A stretch of DNA of 64,000 bases from Leptospira tipperaryensis (GCF_001729245.1 NZ_CP015217.1:3504001-3568000); one strand, 5' to 3'; shown: positions 11,817-25,144, counted from the stretch's first letter. Numbers and translations are program-made. Notes: generated from the sequence alone by a model not told the origin.

Positions 11817-12320
11817 CTAATCAATAGCTTCAGGCGGAATCTCATTCAAGATTTGAGCCATTCTTTGTGAGAATTCTTCTTTAAAATCTATCATCCAAAC
11901 CAAAATCAACTTCTGATTATTCCTTGATTGCGAACGATTCCGAATAATAAAACTTCCCTGTTCTTCCGAAAGTTCCCAATTCAAAAGAAGATGATATAAA
12001 TAACAATTCGAGATACCATGAGATCGAGAAAGGATCGTCAACTCTTCCCAGTAAAGCGGATAAATTCTTACATTAAATTTTATCAGGACGTTTCCTCTAT
12101 CCTGATAAAGAGATGTTGCCGTTTTTCTATGGATTCTCTTGCTTTTAAGAATTCTATTTTTATATTTTTTTAAAAGATATTCTAAATTCTTCCCAATTCT
12201 TTTTTGATTCTCTCTGGTAAGTCTCTTATATAAGAGATTTGGAACTAAGAAAGAACAGGTAATCTTCGACTTATCGAAATGCGAAGACAATACGCCATTT
12301 TTAATTTTGCTATTTCCCAT
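11817..12320 (-). CDS. DUF1564 family protein
   Basis: A 167-residue basic protein that fits the Leptospira-expanded DUF1564 family: a poorly conserved N-terminus, a basic middle, and the conserved core FNVRIYPLYWEELTILSRSHGISNCYLYHLLLNWEL in about residues 82-117. Function is unknown; the family's helical layout and frequent placement near mobile or repeat-rich DNA have led people to regard it as a possible DNA-binding or toxin-antitoxin-like family, but I cannot show this. It is more AT-rich than its neighbours, which may mark horizontal acquisition. Confidence 0.7.
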   Translation of the reverse strand: MGNSKIKNGVLSSHFDKSKITCSFLVPNLLYKRLTRENQKRIGKNLEYLLKKYKNRILKSKRIHRKTATSLYQDRGNVLIKFNVRIYPLYWEELTILSRSHGISNCYLYHLLLNWELSEEQGSFIIRNRSQSRNNQKLILVWMIDFKEEFSQRMAQILNEIPPEAID

Positions 12321-12418
12321 AACTCTTACGGTTCTCAGGAAATGAATCTCAGGTGGATTTTAGTAAAAAAGTTGGATTTTTTTATAAATTTTTTACAGAA
12401 ACTGAAGTTCAGTGAATC

Positions 12419-13330
12419 TTATTTGAGGAGTTCCCGCAAGGCTCCCTCAATATTAGGGTATGAAAAAGAAAATCCAGATTTTTGAAGTCTTTCTGGAATT
12501 ACTTTTTGACCTTTTAGAATTACATCAGCCCCTTCACCAAATAGTCCGTATAAGAGAGTTGCGGGAACTCTAAAAAAAGAGGGTCGACTTAAGCACTTTG
12601 CAAGAGTCTCCGAAAAAATACGATTACTCACTGGATTCGGAGCTACCAGATTGATTATCCCGGAAAGATTTGGATCTCGAATAATGTATAAGATAGAATT
12701 TATCAAATCCTCAAGATGAATCCAACTTAATATTTGCTCACCAGATCCAATCATTCCCCCAAGTCCAAGCTTAAAAGAGGGAAGCATGCTCTTTAAAGCC
12801 CCATCTTCAGGACTCAAAGCTATCCCCGTTCTCATCTTCACTAGACGAATACCGAGCTTCGCGATTTCTTCAGAGGCCTCTTCCCATTCCTTGCAAAGAC
12901 TAGCTAAATAATCCACTCCAACTGGGGAAGACTCGGAAAAGACTGGCGAACCGTTTTCATACGAACCGTAGCAACCAATGGCAGATCCTTGTAAGAAAAA
13001 TTTTAAGGGAGTTCCCGCAATTTTCGAAACCGATTGAACTAAGTCTTCTGTATAGTTCACTCGAGAACGACGAATCTCATCTTTTACTTTTTGATTCCAT
13101 CTTACGCCAGCAATCGGTGCTCCAGCTAGATTAATGATCCCATCCAACGCCTCTAAGTCTTTTACTTTTGGAGAACTGGTAGTTATAATTTCCAAATTAG
13201 GCTTCCCGCGGAAGAAAGTTGGAATATTCAAAGAACGAGTGAAGATTCTTACGTGAAATCCATTCTCTAATAAACGAAACGCAAGGTGTCTACCGATTAG
13301 GCCAGTTCCGCCCGAAATCCCAACTTTCAT
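12419..13330 (-). CDS. TIGR01777 family NAD(P)-binding epimerase-like protein (YfcH type)
   Basis: A 303-residue extended short-chain dehydrogenase-like protein. The Rossmann motif is [11 protein letters not shown] at the N-terminus; the TIGR01777 signatures are the SAIGCYG loop, [13 protein letters not shown] and the C-terminal [24 protein letters not shown]. Family members are annotated as sugar-nucleotide epimerases without firm biochemical proof. Three copies of the GAGTTCCCGC repeat lie inside this gene and are read in different frames, encoding the LREL end, a VPAT segment and an AGTP segment. The gene nevertheless stays open. Confidence 0.88.
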   Translation of the reverse strand: MKVGISGGTGLIGRHLAFRLLENGFHVRIFTRSLNIPTFFRGKPNLEIITTSSPKVKDLEALDGIINLAGAPIAGVRWNQKVKDEIRRSRVNYTEDLVQSVSKIAGTPLKFFLQGSAIGCYGSYENGSPVFSESSPVGVDYLASLCKEWEEASEEIAKLGIRLVKMRTGIALSPEDGALKSMLPSFKLGLGGMIGSGEQILSWIHLEDLINSILYIIRDPNLSGIINLVAPNPVSNRIFSETLAKCLSRPSFFRVPATLLYGLFGEGADVILKGQKVIPERLQKSGFSFSYPNIEGALRELLK

Positions 13331-13419
13331 ATCTTTTTCCTTTGATACATATTCTAAATGTATTTTAAGTTTAATGAATCCTGATTGCCTAGCGAGGGAG
13401 TTCCCGCAACTTTGATTCT

Positions 13420-14046
13420 GTGGCTCATAAAAAAGGTATTTTAATCATTTTAACTTTAATCTTTCCTCTCTCAATTATAACGGGAAACATCTTCCTTTTT
13501 AATTCGACAAACAATAAAATCGCAACTTTTACTGTTAAACCGCCATTCTTAGCTTTTGACTTTACAAATTCTTATCTCACAAAAAGCGATTCGAGAATTA
13601 CTAATCTCTTAGACAGAAACGCTGCAACGACTTGGACGAAAGTTCGAAATTCGATTCGGAAAGAAGATTTTCAGTTAGAGTTACGACAAACTCACCATTT
13701 AAGCCAAGGAAAACCGAGAATTACAAATTGGAAGTATCTCGAGGTAAGATCGTGCCCTGAAACAAATGGAAATCTAAAAATAGGTTTGGTTCTCAGGGAA
13801 TCGATTGATATGGATAAAGAATTAAGAATGCCGAAGGACGAAATCAAAGGAGAACGAATTTTGAAATTTTCAGAATCAAAACAATTCAAAATTCCCCTCG
13901 AAATATACTACAAGCCTTTAGAAAGCGCGGAGTTCCCGCAAAAAATGTTCATCTGGACAATCTTCGGGACCTGGATCGAGGATAAAAACAAGCATTCGAA
14001 AGGGGGAAAATTCTGTTTAGAGGATGTCTGGCTGAGCGAGGAATAA
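13420..14046 (+). CDS. Exported discoidin-like protein
   Basis: A 208-residue protein with an N-terminal hydrophobic signal or anchor ([21 protein letters not shown]). The segment [13 protein letters not shown], then YLEVRSCPE and a C-terminal [10 protein letters not shown] resembles the glycan-binding-like (discoidin/NADase-type) domain seen in several Leptospira exported proteins. The start is a GTG at 13420, 13 bases after a repeat core. Another core (13930-13939) is read in frame as EFPQ. Envelope location is inferred; ligand unknown. Confidence 0.62.
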   Translation: MAHKKGILIILTLIFPLSIITGNIFLFNSTNNKIATFTVKPPFLAFDFTNSYLTKSDSRITNLLDRNAATTWTKVRNSIRKEDFQLELRQTHHLSQGKPRITNWKYLEVRSCPETNGNLKIGLVLRESIDMDKELRMPKDEIKGERILKFSESKQFKIPLEIYYKPLESAEFPQKMFIWTIFGTWIEDKNKHSKGGKFCLEDVWLSEE

Positions 14047-14091
14047 TCTACCTCGAAAAACGAGAGAGTTCCCGCAAAATTCCCAAAAGAC

Positions 14092-14168
<77 letters not shown>

Positions 14169-14185
14169 ATCTCTTGTTTGTCCTT

Positions 14186-14266
<81 letters not shown>

Positions 14267-14276
14267 GAGGATTGGA

Positions 14277-14354
<78 letters not shown>

Positions 14355-14386
14355 CCGACTCCATGTTTTTAAAAACACCCGCAGTG

Positions 14387-15086
<700 letters not shown>

Positions 15087-15094
<8 letters not shown>

Positions 15095-15836
15095 TCTTAC
15101 TCACGGATTCAGAGAGTTCTTTTAAAAGAGAAGAATCCGTTTGATCCAGAGATAAAGGAGTCAGGGAAATCATTCCAGAGAAGAATGCGGAGAAGTCGGT
15201 TCCTTCCTCTTCGGAGTGCCCCAACTCGGAACCTCCTAAATAGAAGTCCGCGATTCCACCGATAATATTTTTTTTGGAATAAGTATCTTCGTAGGTTCTT
15301 CTTCCCAGCTTTGTGATCCGAAGATTCTCCAGAGAAGAAACGAAGTCGGGAGGAATATTGATATTGTAAACCGTTCCCGTTTTCAGAACGGTAGAATAAC
15401 TATTTATGAATTCTAAAACAAATTCAGCTTCTTGAATATAATCGTAATCAAGATTTATATTTCCCGAACTGATAGCAAGGGAAAGACGATTGTGAATCGC
15501 GCCGTGTCTCGCGGCTCCGACCGTCCCGGAATAATGAACGTCGTGCCCCATGTTTACGCCGCGATTGATTCCGGATAAAACGAGATCGATTTTTGGAAAG
15601 ATTTCTCCGTGCAAACCGATGTTCACACAATCGGCAGGATAACCGTCCACGATATAATGATTATCGTTGATCTTCTCGACTCTCATCGAATCGTAAATCG
15701 ACAAGGCCATCGAAGTGGCGGATCTTTCACGAAGAGGAGCGATTAAGAATGTATTGTGTTCTTTTTGAAGAACCTTTTCGAGAGCCTTAATTCCCGACGA
15801 CGCGATCCCGTCGTCATTCGTAATCAGTATATTCAT
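15087..15836 (-). CDS. surE: 5'/3'-nucleotidase SurE
   Basis: A 249-residue SurE. The metal-binding NDDGI starts at residue 7 (Asp8, Asp9), followed by the [12 protein letters not shown] loop and [19 protein letters not shown]. It dephosphorylates nucleoside monophosphates and is often tied to stationary-phase survival. It overlaps the upstream membrane-protein gene by 4 bases and the TPR gene by 8, showing tight coupling. Confidence 0.95.
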
Positions 15837-16432
15837 AAAATCAAATGTAGAATGGATCCGGAAATATAAAAGTAAAACACAAAAGGAAAAATTCCCGAAA
15901 TCAAAATCGAAGTCAGGGAAAAACGAAACGCATCGGAAGTTTTCAGATCATAGATAAACTGAATTCCTCTGGAAACGATTACTACGTAGTATGCGATCAA
16001 AAAAAGAAGAATCAAGAAGTAACCGATTCCTCCGGTCAAACCCGTTTCACGAAGAAGAATCGCCAAAGGAGTAAAGAATACGAAGATCGCCATTCCAAAA
16101 CGACAGAGATTATGAGAAAAACGAACGTTACCCGTCCTTTCTTTTTTCTGAGCATGAAAATCAATCACCGCTCCGAGAATCAGAGGGAGCGTAGAGATCA
16201 TGGAAAGATTTGCCAAAAATGCAAAAGCAATCATTCCCATAGAACCGCTCGTATAAGGCGGAGAAAGATACGTCGCGCCCACGGAAATACTAAGAGCGCT
16301 CGGAATCAAAATAATCCAGGAAAAGAAATTCAAATTCTTTTCCGAAAGATTGGAAAGAGCAGCTTCCAAACGAATCGGTTCGTAGAGAACCGCTTCCAAA
16401 ACTTCAATGATAGAATTGAGTAGTTCTTTCAA
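15833..16432 (-). CDS. Yip1-like membrane protein
   Basis: A 199-residue integral membrane protein with about five hydrophobic segments (near residues 36-56, 65-88, 110-127, 133-153, 172-197) after an amphipathic N-terminus ([20 protein letters not shown]). This arrangement fits the Yip1/DUF1282 class. The role is unknown. It lies between sppA and surE with only 6 bases after sppA. Confidence 0.72.
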   Translation of the reverse strand: MKELLNSIIEVLEAVLYEPIRLEAALSNLSEKNLNFFSWIILIPSALSISVGATYLSPPYTSGSMGMIAFAFLANLSMISTLPLILGAVIDFHAQKKERTGNVRFSHNLCRFGMAIFVFFTPLAILLRETGLTGGIGYFLILLFLIAYYVVIVSRGIQFIYDLKTSDAFRFSLTSILISGIFPFVFYFYISGSILHLIL

Positions 16433-16438
16433 GGATTC

Positions 16439-17392
<954 letters not shown>

Positions 17393-17486
17393 ACTTGAGA
17401 TCAGATTCTCCCCTTTCGAGAGTGTCAAATGAAATAAGAATCGCGGATGCCTCGGGATTTTCCCGTGAAAGAGGGGAAATTCTGGG

Positions 17487-17652
17487 GAGTTCCCGCAAAT
17501 CCTAGAACGAAGAGGAAGCAACGCTCGTTCCACAGAAGATCGCTCTCCTGCGTCGGCTCCTCTCCGTTACAATATGTGACATAATCCTATAACCGGCTTC
17601 GACAGAAACCGCCCTTTCGAAGACCACCCGAGCTTTTCTGCAGAGTTCCCGC
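17487..17652. repeat. GAGTTCCCGC repeat family, cluster 3
   Basis: Exact cores at 17487-17496 and 17643-17652, both continuing to CAA, in the divergent region between sppA and the RND pump. A further core at 18069-18078 lies in the pump gene (SEFPPQ) and lacks the CAA extension, so it may be chance. Confidence 0.65.
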
Positions 17653-17689
17653 AATTTAAAGTTTGACGACAAAACGAACATTTCAGAGA

Positions 17690-17703
17690 ACTGACCAGTC
17701 AGT
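17690..17703. promoter_or_regulatory. Candidate TetR operator upstream of RND pump
   Basis: ACTGAC-CA-GTCAGT is a perfect 6-base inverted repeat with a 2-base centre. It ends 8 bases before the pump ATG, where a repressor would block transcription or initiation. A TetR-family gene follows the pump directly, and TGAC...GTCA is a common TetR half-site. Confidence 0.6.
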
Positions 17704-17711
17704 CAGAATAT

Positions 17712-20700
17712 ATGAAATCAATTATCGAATCCTTTATCAAAAATCGCCTCTTTATGTATCTTGGAATGGTTTTCATTGTCCTCTCGGGACTTGTTTCCCT
17801 TTTAGGCCTTCGCCGAGACGCATTTCCAAACGTAGATATGAAGCAGATGGTCATCTCTACGAAATTTCCGGGAGCGTCCCCCGCCGACGTAGAACTCCGA
17901 GTCACCTATCCGATCGAACAACGTCTCAAGGAAATCGACGGGATCGATGAGATCCGTTCTTTTTCCAGAAACTCCGTCTCCGATATCGACGTAAGGGTAA
18001 GTCTGGAAGAAAAAGATCCGGAGAAAGTTCTCAACGAGATCCGCCGCGCCGTGGACAACGCTATGTCGGAGTTCCCGCCTCAAGTAACGGAAAAACCGAA
18101 GATGACCGAAAGAAAATCGGGTTCTTTTCCAATCATTGAGTTTTCGATTTCCGGCGGAAAAGACGAAATCGAACTCCATACGACTGCGGAATTCATAGAA
18201 CTCGAACTGGAAAAAATTCCAGGAGTCGCAAGAGTAGACGTCTTTGGAAAAAGAGATCGAGAATGGCAAATTTTAGTAAATGCAAATAAACTAAAACAGT
18301 ATTCATTAGATTTATCTGATATAGTCAATACGATCCGAAACAGAAACATCAATCTTCCGGCGGGATCCGTAGATTCCGAAAATTCATTCGATCTTAGAAT
18401 CGATGGAGAATTCAAGGACCCTTCCGAAATCGGAAAAATCCCCACAAGAACAAATGAAATCTTTTCTACCGTAAAACTGGGAGATCTCGCGAGAGTCGAA
18501 GACACATTCGAATATCCTCGATTCTTAGCGATCGCAAACGGAAGACAAGGACTTGTACTTTCCGTAATCAAAAAGGAAAGAGCCGATGCGATCGAAGTTG
18601 CGGAAACAGTTCACAAAAGATTGAATGCTCTCTCCAGTTCTTATCCTTCGGGAATGAAAACATTCGTATTAAACGACGAGGCTAAAAGAACTAAAAACCG
18701 TCTCAGCGTCGTTTCATCGAACGCGTTGATAGGATTTATCATCGTCTTCGGAATTCTTTTCTTATTCTTAGATTTTAGAACGGCGACTCTTACTTCGCTC
18801 TCGCTCCCTCTCTCGATGCTTATGACCTTCGCGGTCCTTCCTTTTTTTGACGTTTCGTTTAACATGATCTCTATGATGGGTTTGATTATCTCTCTCGGAA
18901 TGCTCGTGGACAACTCCATAGTCATCTCCGAAAATATTTATACCTACTTGGATCAGAAGAATGATTCTCATACGGCGTCTCTTCGCGGAACCGTCGAGAT
19001 GATCGTTCCTATCTTCGGATCTTATCTCACAACGGTGACTGCGTTTCTTCCTATGCTTTTTATGACGGGAATCATGGGAAAATTCATCTGGGAAATTCCT
19101 CTTGTCGTGATCGTCGCACTGACCGCGAGTTTGATCGAATCTTTTCTATTCTTACCCGCGAGGATCGCTGCGTTTGCTAAAACTCCCGAACAATTAAAAG
19201 TCAAAAGCAAATTTAGACAGAAGATGGATTCCTTATTTGTTTCGCTGGAAACTTCTTTTTCCAATCTCGTTTCGTTTAACATCAAACACAAGAAAGCGTC
19301 GTTTGCAGTAATCATTCTTCTTGTATTCGGATCCTGCGGAGCGATGTCTCAGATGGATTTCATTCTTTTCCCAAAAGAAGATATCGAGATCATCATGATC
19401 AAAGCAGAGTTTCCTCCGACTTCCAGAATCTTTCAAACCCGTGAAAAGATGAAGTATATGGAAGGAATCGTTCAAAAAATTCCAAAAGGCGAATTGGTGA
19501 GTTATTCCACAAAAATCGGAGTTCAACAAACGGATCCGGACGATCCTCTTTCTCGATTTGGCGAGAATTTAGCGGTGATTCTGATTTATCTTACTCCGGA
19601 AGCAAAACGAGAACGAAAGGCCTCCGAAATTCTTCGCTCCATCGAACCGGAGCTTCGTAAAACTCCTGGAATCAGCGATCTCTTTTTAGAAGAATTCGGA
19701 AACGCTCCTCCGATCGGAGCGCCGATCACGATCTCCATTCAAGGAAGAGATTACGAAACTCTAAAGAAGATTTCCAACGAACTTCAGGCATTCTTAAAAT
19801 CCATTCCGGGAGTTTTTTCGGTTCGAGACGATTATCGATTCGGCCGTAAACAAATGTACATTCAATTGGACGAAGGTCTTGAAAGTTTCACCGGAGTTTC
19901 CACTCTTTCCGCCGCGAACGCGCTTCGCGCAGCTTACGACGGAGAACGCGCCGGTTCGATTCGAAAAGGAAGAACAAAAATTTATATTCGAGTCGTCTAC
20001 GATCGAGACTTCCGTAAAAATCCCAACGAAATCAAATCGATTCCGCTCCGTAACAAGGCCGGAAATATCACGTATCTCGCAAAAATTTCTCGTATGGATT
20101 TGATTGAATCTCCCGAACTTCTCGCACACAAGGATTTCGAAAGAGCGATCACGATCAACGGAGATGTAAAGTTAGACGAAATTACGGCTCACGACGCGAA
20201 TCAAAAAGTCGCGAACGAATTCAAACCTCTGATCGAAAAACAATATCCGGGTATTTCCATCTCTTTCGGCGGAGAAGAAAAAGATACGCAGAGATCGATG
20301 GCTTCTCTTGGAAAAGCGGGAATCATCGCGATCTTCGGTATCTTCGGAATTCTCGCTCTTACGATCCGAAGTTTTTGGAAACCGATTCTGATCTTAAGCA
20401 CGATTCCTCTGGGGATCATCGGAATCGTAATCGGATTTCCTCTTTCCGGAAAATCGATCAGCTTCTTAGCGATGATCGGAATCATCGGCTTAGCGGGAGT
20501 TCTTGTAAACGCGTCGATCGTCTTAGTTGATTGTATCGATTCGATCAAAAAGGGATCCAAAGCGAGTATGGATGAAATCCTGATCGAAGCGAGTCAAAGA
20601 AGATTCAGGCCGATTCTTCTTACAACCCTCACGACGGTCGCGGGTCTTCTCCCAACGGCTTACAGCCTTGGAGGTTCCGATCCGGTTCTGATTCCTATGA

Positions 20701-20825
20701 CTTTGGCCTTGGGCTGGGGATTGGGCTTTGGAACGTTAGGAAGTCTTCTCTACGTTCCCGTTACACTTTCGGTCTTTCACGAACTCGGTTCCAAGTTCTC
20801 AAACAAAAACGGAAAGAAGAAGTAA
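17712..20825 (+). CDS. RND-family efflux transporter, inner-membrane permease
   Basis: A 1037-residue proton-driven exporter with the two-fold RND layout: TM1, a porter loop (about 35-330), TM2-6, TM7, a second loop (about 550-850) and TM8-12. The intramembrane proton-relay site is [15 protein letters not shown] with Asp400; the second acidic residue of AcrB (DD) is Asn here, as in many hydrophobe exporters. No adaptor or outer-membrane channel gene is next to it, so it must use partners encoded elsewhere. A TetR gene starts 3 bases after the stop. Confidence 0.93.
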   Translation: MKSIIESFIKNRLFMYLGMVFIVLSGLVSLLGLRRDAFPNVDMKQMVISTKFPGASPADVELRVTYPIEQRLKEIDGIDEIRSFSRNSVSDIDVRVSLEEKDPEKVLNEIRRAVDNAMSEFPPQVTEKPKMTERKSGSFPIIEFSISGGKDEIELHTTAEFIELELEKIPGVARVDVFGKRDREWQILVNANKLKQYSLDLSDIVNTIRNRNINLPAGSVDSENSFDLRIDGEFKDPSEIGKIPTRTNEIFSTVKLGDLARVEDTFEYPRFLAIANGRQGLVLSVIKKERADAIEVAETVHKRLNALSSSYPSGMKTFVLNDEAKRTKNRLSVVSSNALIGFIIVFGILFLFLDFRTATLTSLSLPLSMLMTFAVLPFFDVSFNMISMMGLIISLGMLVDNSIVISENIYTYLDQKNDSHTASLRGTVEMIVPIFGSYLTTVTAFLPMLFMTGIMGKFIWEIPLVVIVALTASLIESFLFLPARIAAFAKTPEQLKVKSKFRQKMDSLFVSLETSFSNLVSFNIKHKKASFAVIILLVFGSCGAMSQMDFILFPKEDIEIIMIKAEFPPTSRIFQTREKMKYMEGIVQKIPKGELVSYSTKIGVQQTDPDDPLSRFGENLAVILIYLTPEAKRERKASEILRSIEPELRKTPGISDLFLEEFGNAPPIGAPITISIQGRDYETLKKISNELQAFLKSIPGVFSVRDDYRFGRKQMYIQLDEGLESFTGVSTLSAANALRAAYDGERAGSIRKGRTKIYIRVVYDRDFRKNPNEIKSIPLRNKAGNITYLAKISRMDLIESPELLAHKDFERAITINGDVKLDEITAHDANQKVANEFKPLIEKQYPGISISFGGEEKDTQRSMASLGKAGIIAIFGIFGILALTIRSFWKPILILSTIPLGIIGIVIGFPLSGKSISFLAMIGIIGLAGVLVNASIVLVDCIDSIKKGSKASMDEILIEASQRRFRPILLTTLTTVAGLLPTAYSLGGSDPVLIPMTLALGWGLGFGTLGSLLYVPVTLSVFHELGSKFSNKNGKKK

Positions 20826-20828
20826 AAC

Positions 20829-21533
20829 TTGAAACTTCATTCCCAAGAAGAATCGAAAATCCTCCCGAGAAAAAAAACGTTTCTCGGGTTTTCTTCTTCT
20901 ATCTCTTCCAAAAAAGAATCTAAAAAATCCTTTGAAACAAAGGAGAAACTTTTAGAAGCGACTCTTTTTGTTTTTGGAAGCAAGGGGTTTCACGAAGCAA
21001 GAGTGGAAGACATCACCGCTCAGGCGGGTTTTGCAAAAGGAACTTTTTACGAACACTTTGACAGCAAAGACGATCTCATTTATATTCTTATCGATTACGC
21101 AGCACGAAAGGATTTGGAGATTACACAGTCTCTTTTTCAACGTTGTCAGAGTTCTATCGCGATTCGAGATCAATATCTAAAACCCATTCTTCTGGATATA
21201 CAATCAAAGAAAGAACTCAATCGAGTCTGTTATCAATTCCTAACAAACGAAATTCTTACAAAAGAAAAACTTCAAAAGAAAACCGATTACTACAACCGTC
21301 TCTATCAAAGATATCACAGAAGAAGTATCAAACTCGCTCAAAAATTAAATTTTCTAAATCCCAATTTTGATACGGAAGAAATCTATGTGATGTTTCGATA
21401 CCTGATCGACGGTTTTACCATCAATCAGGCTTATTCTTTTTTCTGCTCGAAAAGCGGAGACGTAGAGATCAACTCGATTCTAAAACTTTTCGATCAATCA
21501 CTTTTCGTAAAGGATCCGAAGTCCGATCAATAA
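20829..21533 (+). CDS. TetR-family transcriptional regulator
   Basis: A 234-residue regulator with about 40 extra basic/serine-rich residues before the TetR HTH ([39 protein letters not shown], roughly residues 48-86). The C-terminal part is an all-helical ligand domain. TTG start at 20829, immediately after the pump stop, so it is cotranscribed with the RND gene and is its likely local repressor, acting at the inverted repeat before the pump. It overlaps the convergent porin gene by 7 bases. Confidence 0.88.
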   Translation: MKLHSQEESKILPRKKTFLGFSSSISSKKESKKSFETKEKLLEATLFVFGSKGFHEARVEDITAQAGFAKGTFYEHFDSKDDLIYILIDYAARKDLEITQSLFQRCQSSIAIRDQYLKPILLDIQSKKELNRVCYQFLTNEILTKEKLQKKTDYYNRLYQRYHRRSIKLAQKLNFLNPNFDTEEIYVMFRYLIDGFTINQAYSFFCSKSGDVEINSILKLFDQSLFVKDPKSDQ

Positions 21534-23254
21534 TCCTGTCTGTAGATCGCACCGCCGGAAACGTTTTCAGGAGAAGTTGTTCCGGTCCAGAAGTTCGCTT
21601 GGAACTGAAGATATACGGTTCTCGCGTCCCGATTATCGGCCGTGTTGAAGAAATAATTTTTTGCCAAATTACTGTGCATTTGTTGATAGAAGAGCTGAAC
21701 CTTAAAGAGGTGATAGTCTCCTAACAAGTTGATTCCCGCCCAGTAGATATAATACGCTTCACCCGGTTCGAACATGTGATTCTGATTCCAATCACCTTTC
21801 ATAAATTCCACTTTGATCACGGGCATTATGTATTTGGAATCCCAGAGATGAAAATTATATCCTATCGTCCCGTGATATCCCATAACTTGATTGGCGGCGG
21901 AACCGGAAAATTTACTCCAGGCCCCGTTTAAATAAAGTCCCTTCCAAGTAAAAGTCATATCATAGGTGTGACCTACGATTCCTAAATTCGGTCTTCCCGG
22001 AGTTGTGATCGAAGAGTCCGCGAGATAATCGGAACGAAGACCGGTAGGATCAATCCCGTATGTAGGAGTGGTTTGTTGAAGAATGAGTTTTGTCGGAGTT
22101 TGATCCTTATACAAATATTCCACAGGAACCGGTTGAGAAGTTTTTACCTGAGTCGTTTGTGCTACGGCGCCGCCGATAGAAAGTTTTGCATCGTCTTGGA
22201 AAATTTCATCCCCTTCCACCCAACCGATATCCTTTTCTTTTTTGATAAGACCGCCGAAGACGTTGTATTGAACTCTTCCGTAAAAAATTGGTGCAAGAAG
22301 CTGCGGTAGGTTTTGGCGTGCCGCGGTATTGTCTTGTCTTCTACCATAACCGTAGTCTCCGCCGCCGCCGTGACCGTTACCGATAAATCCGTGAAGAGAT
22401 AAGTATCTCGTATATTTTTTATCGATCGCTTCCAAAGGATGAATCGCAAACATCGCTCCTATATCGAACTGAGGAAGAACGTTAGTCACGATTGATCTTT
22501 CCAAGGAGACAAAGTTGGCCGAACTCTGAATGTATTCTCTATTAAATGGAACGTTGATTTGTCCGAAAGTTAGACGAGAACTCAAGATCGGAATGTTGAT
22601 CCAGAGGACGGCTTCGTGAATGATACCTCGGGAATCGTTCAAAGTTACGTCCTGAACGTCGCCGGTGGTTTTATCCTTTGTCACTTTCAAAAACTGACTG
22701 TTGAAAGCGTTTTCCAAACGGAGTTGCGTTGCAAAACCCCACCACTTCGCACCTTGATAAAAGAAACCGAGACGTAATCTTCGAAAGTTCGCATCCACGG
22801 TGTTAAAGTCTTCGTTCCCTGAGAATGCGGATTGTCTGTCGCCGCTCACACCGCGAAACTGAGTTCTTGCCGCGATCACCAACTTTTCTTCGTTAATATT
22901 TTCAGGTCTGTGTCTGAAATGATTCGGGAGCTGCATCTCTTTGCGCTCCGGAAAATTATTCTTATCCGCAGTATCAATCTTGGTTCGATTTGGACCGGGC
23001 TTGGTATAAATCAAACCGGTATCGTTGTCTTCGTAAAATTCCTTTTTCGATTTTTCTTGGGGTTTGGAAGAATCAGCGACGGTTGCCACGGCCGTAGTCG
23101 CAGGCTTTTCCGGAGGTTTCGCAGTTTCAGCAGGAGCCGAATTCTTCTCTTGAGCCAATAAGGAAGTCTGAGTAAGGGCCAACGTCCCAAAAATCTGAAA
23201 TCCGATTTGTAATAATATAAGTCTTCTTTTACGATTCTTTTCTTTCATTTTCAT
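21527..23254 (-). CDS. Outer-membrane porin, OprP/OprO-like
   Basis: A 575-residue exported protein: signal peptide to about residue 34 (ending SLLAQ), a Pro/Ala-rich linker (about 35-75), then a beta-barrel rich in aromatic/alternating strands (for example [28 protein letters not shown]) ending in aromatic-rich strands. Strand pattern and length fit phosphate-selective-porin-like barrels. Substrate unknown. The Pro/Ala linker may span periplasm or bind peptidoglycan. Confidence 0.75.
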   Translation of the reverse strand: MKMKEKNRKRRLILLQIGFQIFGTLALTQTSLLAQEKNSAPAETAKPPEKPATTAVATVADSSKPQEKSKKEFYEDNDTGLIYTKPGPNRTKIDTADKNNFPERKEMQLPNHFRHRPENINEEKLVIAARTQFRGVSGDRQSAFSGNEDFNTVDANFRRLRLGFFYQGAKWWGFATQLRLENAFNSQFLKVTKDKTTGDVQDVTLNDSRGIIHEAVLWINIPILSSRLTFGQINVPFNREYIQSSANFVSLERSIVTNVLPQFDIGAMFAIHPLEAIDKKYTRYLSLHGFIGNGHGGGGDYGYGRRQDNTAARQNLPQLLAPIFYGRVQYNVFGGLIKKEKDIGWVEGDEIFQDDAKLSIGGAVAQTTQVKTSQPVPVEYLYKDQTPTKLILQQTTPTYGIDPTGLRSDYLADSSITTPGRPNLGIVGHTYDMTFTWKGLYLNGAWSKFSGSAANQVMGYHGTIGYNFHLWDSKYIMPVIKVEFMKGDWNQNHMFEPGEAYYIYWAGINLLGDYHLFKVQLFYQQMHSNLAKNYFFNTADNRDARTVYLQFQANFWTGTTSPENVSGGAIYRQDY

Positions 23255-23493
23255 TGTAAGATACCGAAATGTAACTCATCCGTTCTCCGTTCGTATTCTT
23301 TCTAACTATGGCCCAATTTATATTTCATTTACATTACAATCAGATGAGGGAAATGTTTCATTTTGATTACAAAGTCGGAGGTTGCGAGAAAATGTATTCC
23401 AACCGTAAAATAGAAAGAATAAGGCGAACCCTTGCATTTACTAAGGTCACTTAGGCTCATCTGTAATCCGGCAAAAAACCAAGTCTAAAGAAC

Positions 23494-24360
23494 ATGGCGA
23501 ACCTATCGAAAAAAAGAAGTGAGAATCTGGAAGGAAATTTCTACGTGGATTCTTCCTGTATCGATTGCGAGACTTGCAGAATCATCGCGCCTTCCACGTT
23601 CTCCGAAAGAAACGGAGGTTCATTTGTCTGGAAACAACCGGAGACGGACACGGAAAAAATCTCAGCTCTCCGTGCACTTCTCGCCTGTCCCACAACCTCC
23701 ATAGGAACGGAAGACAGGATGGACCTCAAAGAAGCCAAGGAAAGTTTCCCGAGCAAGATTGAAGGGAACGTCTATTACTGCGGTTATCATTCTAAGGATT
23801 CCTTCGGAGCCTTTTCCTATCTGATCCAAAGAGAGGAAGGAAATATATTGATCGATTCTCCCCGATTTGTTCCTTCCCTTGCGGAGAAAATCGAAAAACT
23901 CGGAGGAATTCGGTACCACTTTCTAACTCACCAAGACGACGTAGCCGATCACGAAAAATTCAGAGAGGCCTTTGGATGTGAAAGAATCATTCATGAAGGT
24001 GATCTTCGCGCGGTTCCATCGGCCGAGATCGTGCTTAAAGGAAACGAAATATTCGAACTCGCCGAGGACCTAAAAATCATTCCGACTCCGGGACATACAA
24101 AAGGTCACGCCGTCTTATTGTATCGAGAAGAATTTCTTTTTACCGGAGATCATCTCGCTTACGATCCGGAGAAGAATCGATTGATCGCATTTCGAAACGT
24201 CTGTTGGTATTCCTGGCCCGAACAAAAAAAGTCCATGGAAAGGCTGAAAAACTTTTCCTTTGAACGAATCCTTCCGGGTCACGGATATCCCTTGCACAAG
24301 GACTTAAAACAAATGCAAAGTATGTTAGCGGATTGTATCGAATGGATGGGGAAACGTTAA
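23494..24360 (+). CDS. Ferredoxin domain fused to MBL-fold hydrolase
   Basis: A 288-residue fusion. Residues about 15-75 form a single-cluster ferredoxin (CIDCETC and a later Cys in ACPTTS). Residues about 90-285 form a metallo-beta-lactamase fold with a modified first metal motif, THQDDVADH in place of HxHxDH, then [14 protein letters not shown] and a C-terminal GHGYP. The THxDDVADH form defines a subgroup also found in cyanobacteria and plants with the same ferredoxin fusion. A redox-linked hydrolase is plausible; the substrate is unknown. It converges on the hemerythrin gene with a 4-base overlap. Confidence 0.85.
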   Translation: MANLSKKRSENLEGNFYVDSSCIDCETCRIIAPSTFSERNGGSFVWKQPETDTEKISALRALLACPTTSIGTEDRMDLKEAKESFPSKIEGNVYYCGYHSKDSFGAFSYLIQREEGNILIDSPRFVPSLAEKIEKLGGIRYHFLTHQDDVADHEKFREAFGCERIIHEGDLRAVPSAEIVLKGNEIFELAEDLKIIPTPGHTKGHAVLLYREEFLFTGDHLAYDPEKNRLIAFRNVCWYSWPEQKKSMERLKNFSFERILPGHGYPLHKDLKQMQSMLADCIEWMGKR

Positions 24361-24791
24361 GTGATCTTGGATTGTTTTTCGAGAATGGAATAGATTTCCG
24401 TTTCTTCTTTTTTTACGATTTTTCTGAGGGAAACGATAAGCATTCTCGTTTCTTTACGAAATTCCGATTCTCGCTCGAGAATCGAAGAAGGAAGAGACCA
24501 TCTGCTATTGTATTCTTTGAACGCGATCTTTAAGTTCGTTGCTCTTTTGAGAAATTCGTTTTGCAAAGAGCTTTCGTCGTTTGGAATCAAATCCCTCACG
24601 ATCGGAAAAACAAGATTCTCTTCCATGTTTATATGAAGAATCAATCTCGCAGATAAACCTGCAAGCTCGTGCGAAAGGTTTTCTATATTCTCGGAAATTT
24701 CATGGCCCAATCTACTTTCAATTTCGCTCAATCGACTGAGAATTTCGGCGTGCTGATTTTTATAGAATTCGATGTCCAATCTTTGCTCCAT
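24357..24791 (-). CDS. Hemerythrin-domain protein
   Basis: A 144-residue four-helix hemerythrin-like domain. Candidate di-iron ligands are the His of KNQHAEIL, His and Glu of [14 protein letters not shown], and Glu of KKEETEIY. Such proteins bind oxygen or NO or repair Fe-S centres. It lies next to an iron-sulfur MBL protein, though convergently. An AAGGATGGAG start region supports the ATG at 24791. Confidence 0.8.
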   Translation of the reverse strand: MEQRLDIEFYKNQHAEILSRLSEIESRLGHEISENIENLSHELAGLSARLILHINMEENLVFPIVRDLIPNDESSLQNEFLKRATNLKIAFKEYNSRWSLPSSILERESEFRKETRMLIVSLRKIVKKEETEIYSILEKQSKIT

Positions 24792-25144
24792 CCTTGTATC
24801 AAAGAAATATTCGAATCAAAACCTAAGGATTGACCTTGGGAATTTTCGAGATCCATTCCGGATCGGAATCAACATAAGAATTTTTCAATTTGACGTGAAA
24901 GAATCGGCTTCAGATCGAATGTTCAGAAAGCGGGATTTTCGACGGATTACAGAGCTAATCGTAAGCGTCGTCTCAAGGAAAGATTTTTTTTAATAAGGAT
25001 AAAAATAATTTAAACTCAGAATCCAAAAATTAAATTCGATTTGGCAGCCATTCCTGAAAAGGAGGATTTTCTAAAAATGTAAACTTATAATAACAAATAT
25101 TTTGATTTATAGTACGTATTTCATTATAGCATTTTAACGATAAA
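24792..25144. other. Intergenic region before the EAL gene
   Basis: About 350 AT-rich bases between divergent genes. The only clear structure is a perfect 10-base hairpin at 25127-25150, listed separately. Open frames here look like noise. Confidence 0.4.

Larger units (their letters stand above)
11437..14075. repeat. GAGTTCCCGC repeat family, cluster 2
   Basis: Eight exact cores in about 2.6 kb: GCGGGAACTC at 11437-11446, 11604-11613 and 12561-12570; GAGTTCCCGC at 12428-12437, 13009-13018, 13398-13407, 13930-13939 and 14066-14075. The sequence usually extends to GGGAGTTCCCGCAA. Five lie inside coding sequence (one in the glycosylase, three in the epimerase, one in the exported protein) and three between genes. 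Confidence 0.75.

Noticed and set aside
18069..18078. GAGTTCCCGC inside the RND gene as a true repeat copy
   Set aside because: The usual GGGAG...CAA extension is incomplete (GGAGTTCCCGCCT), and the residues SEFPPQ fit the pump, so chance is likely. It is counted but not weighted.
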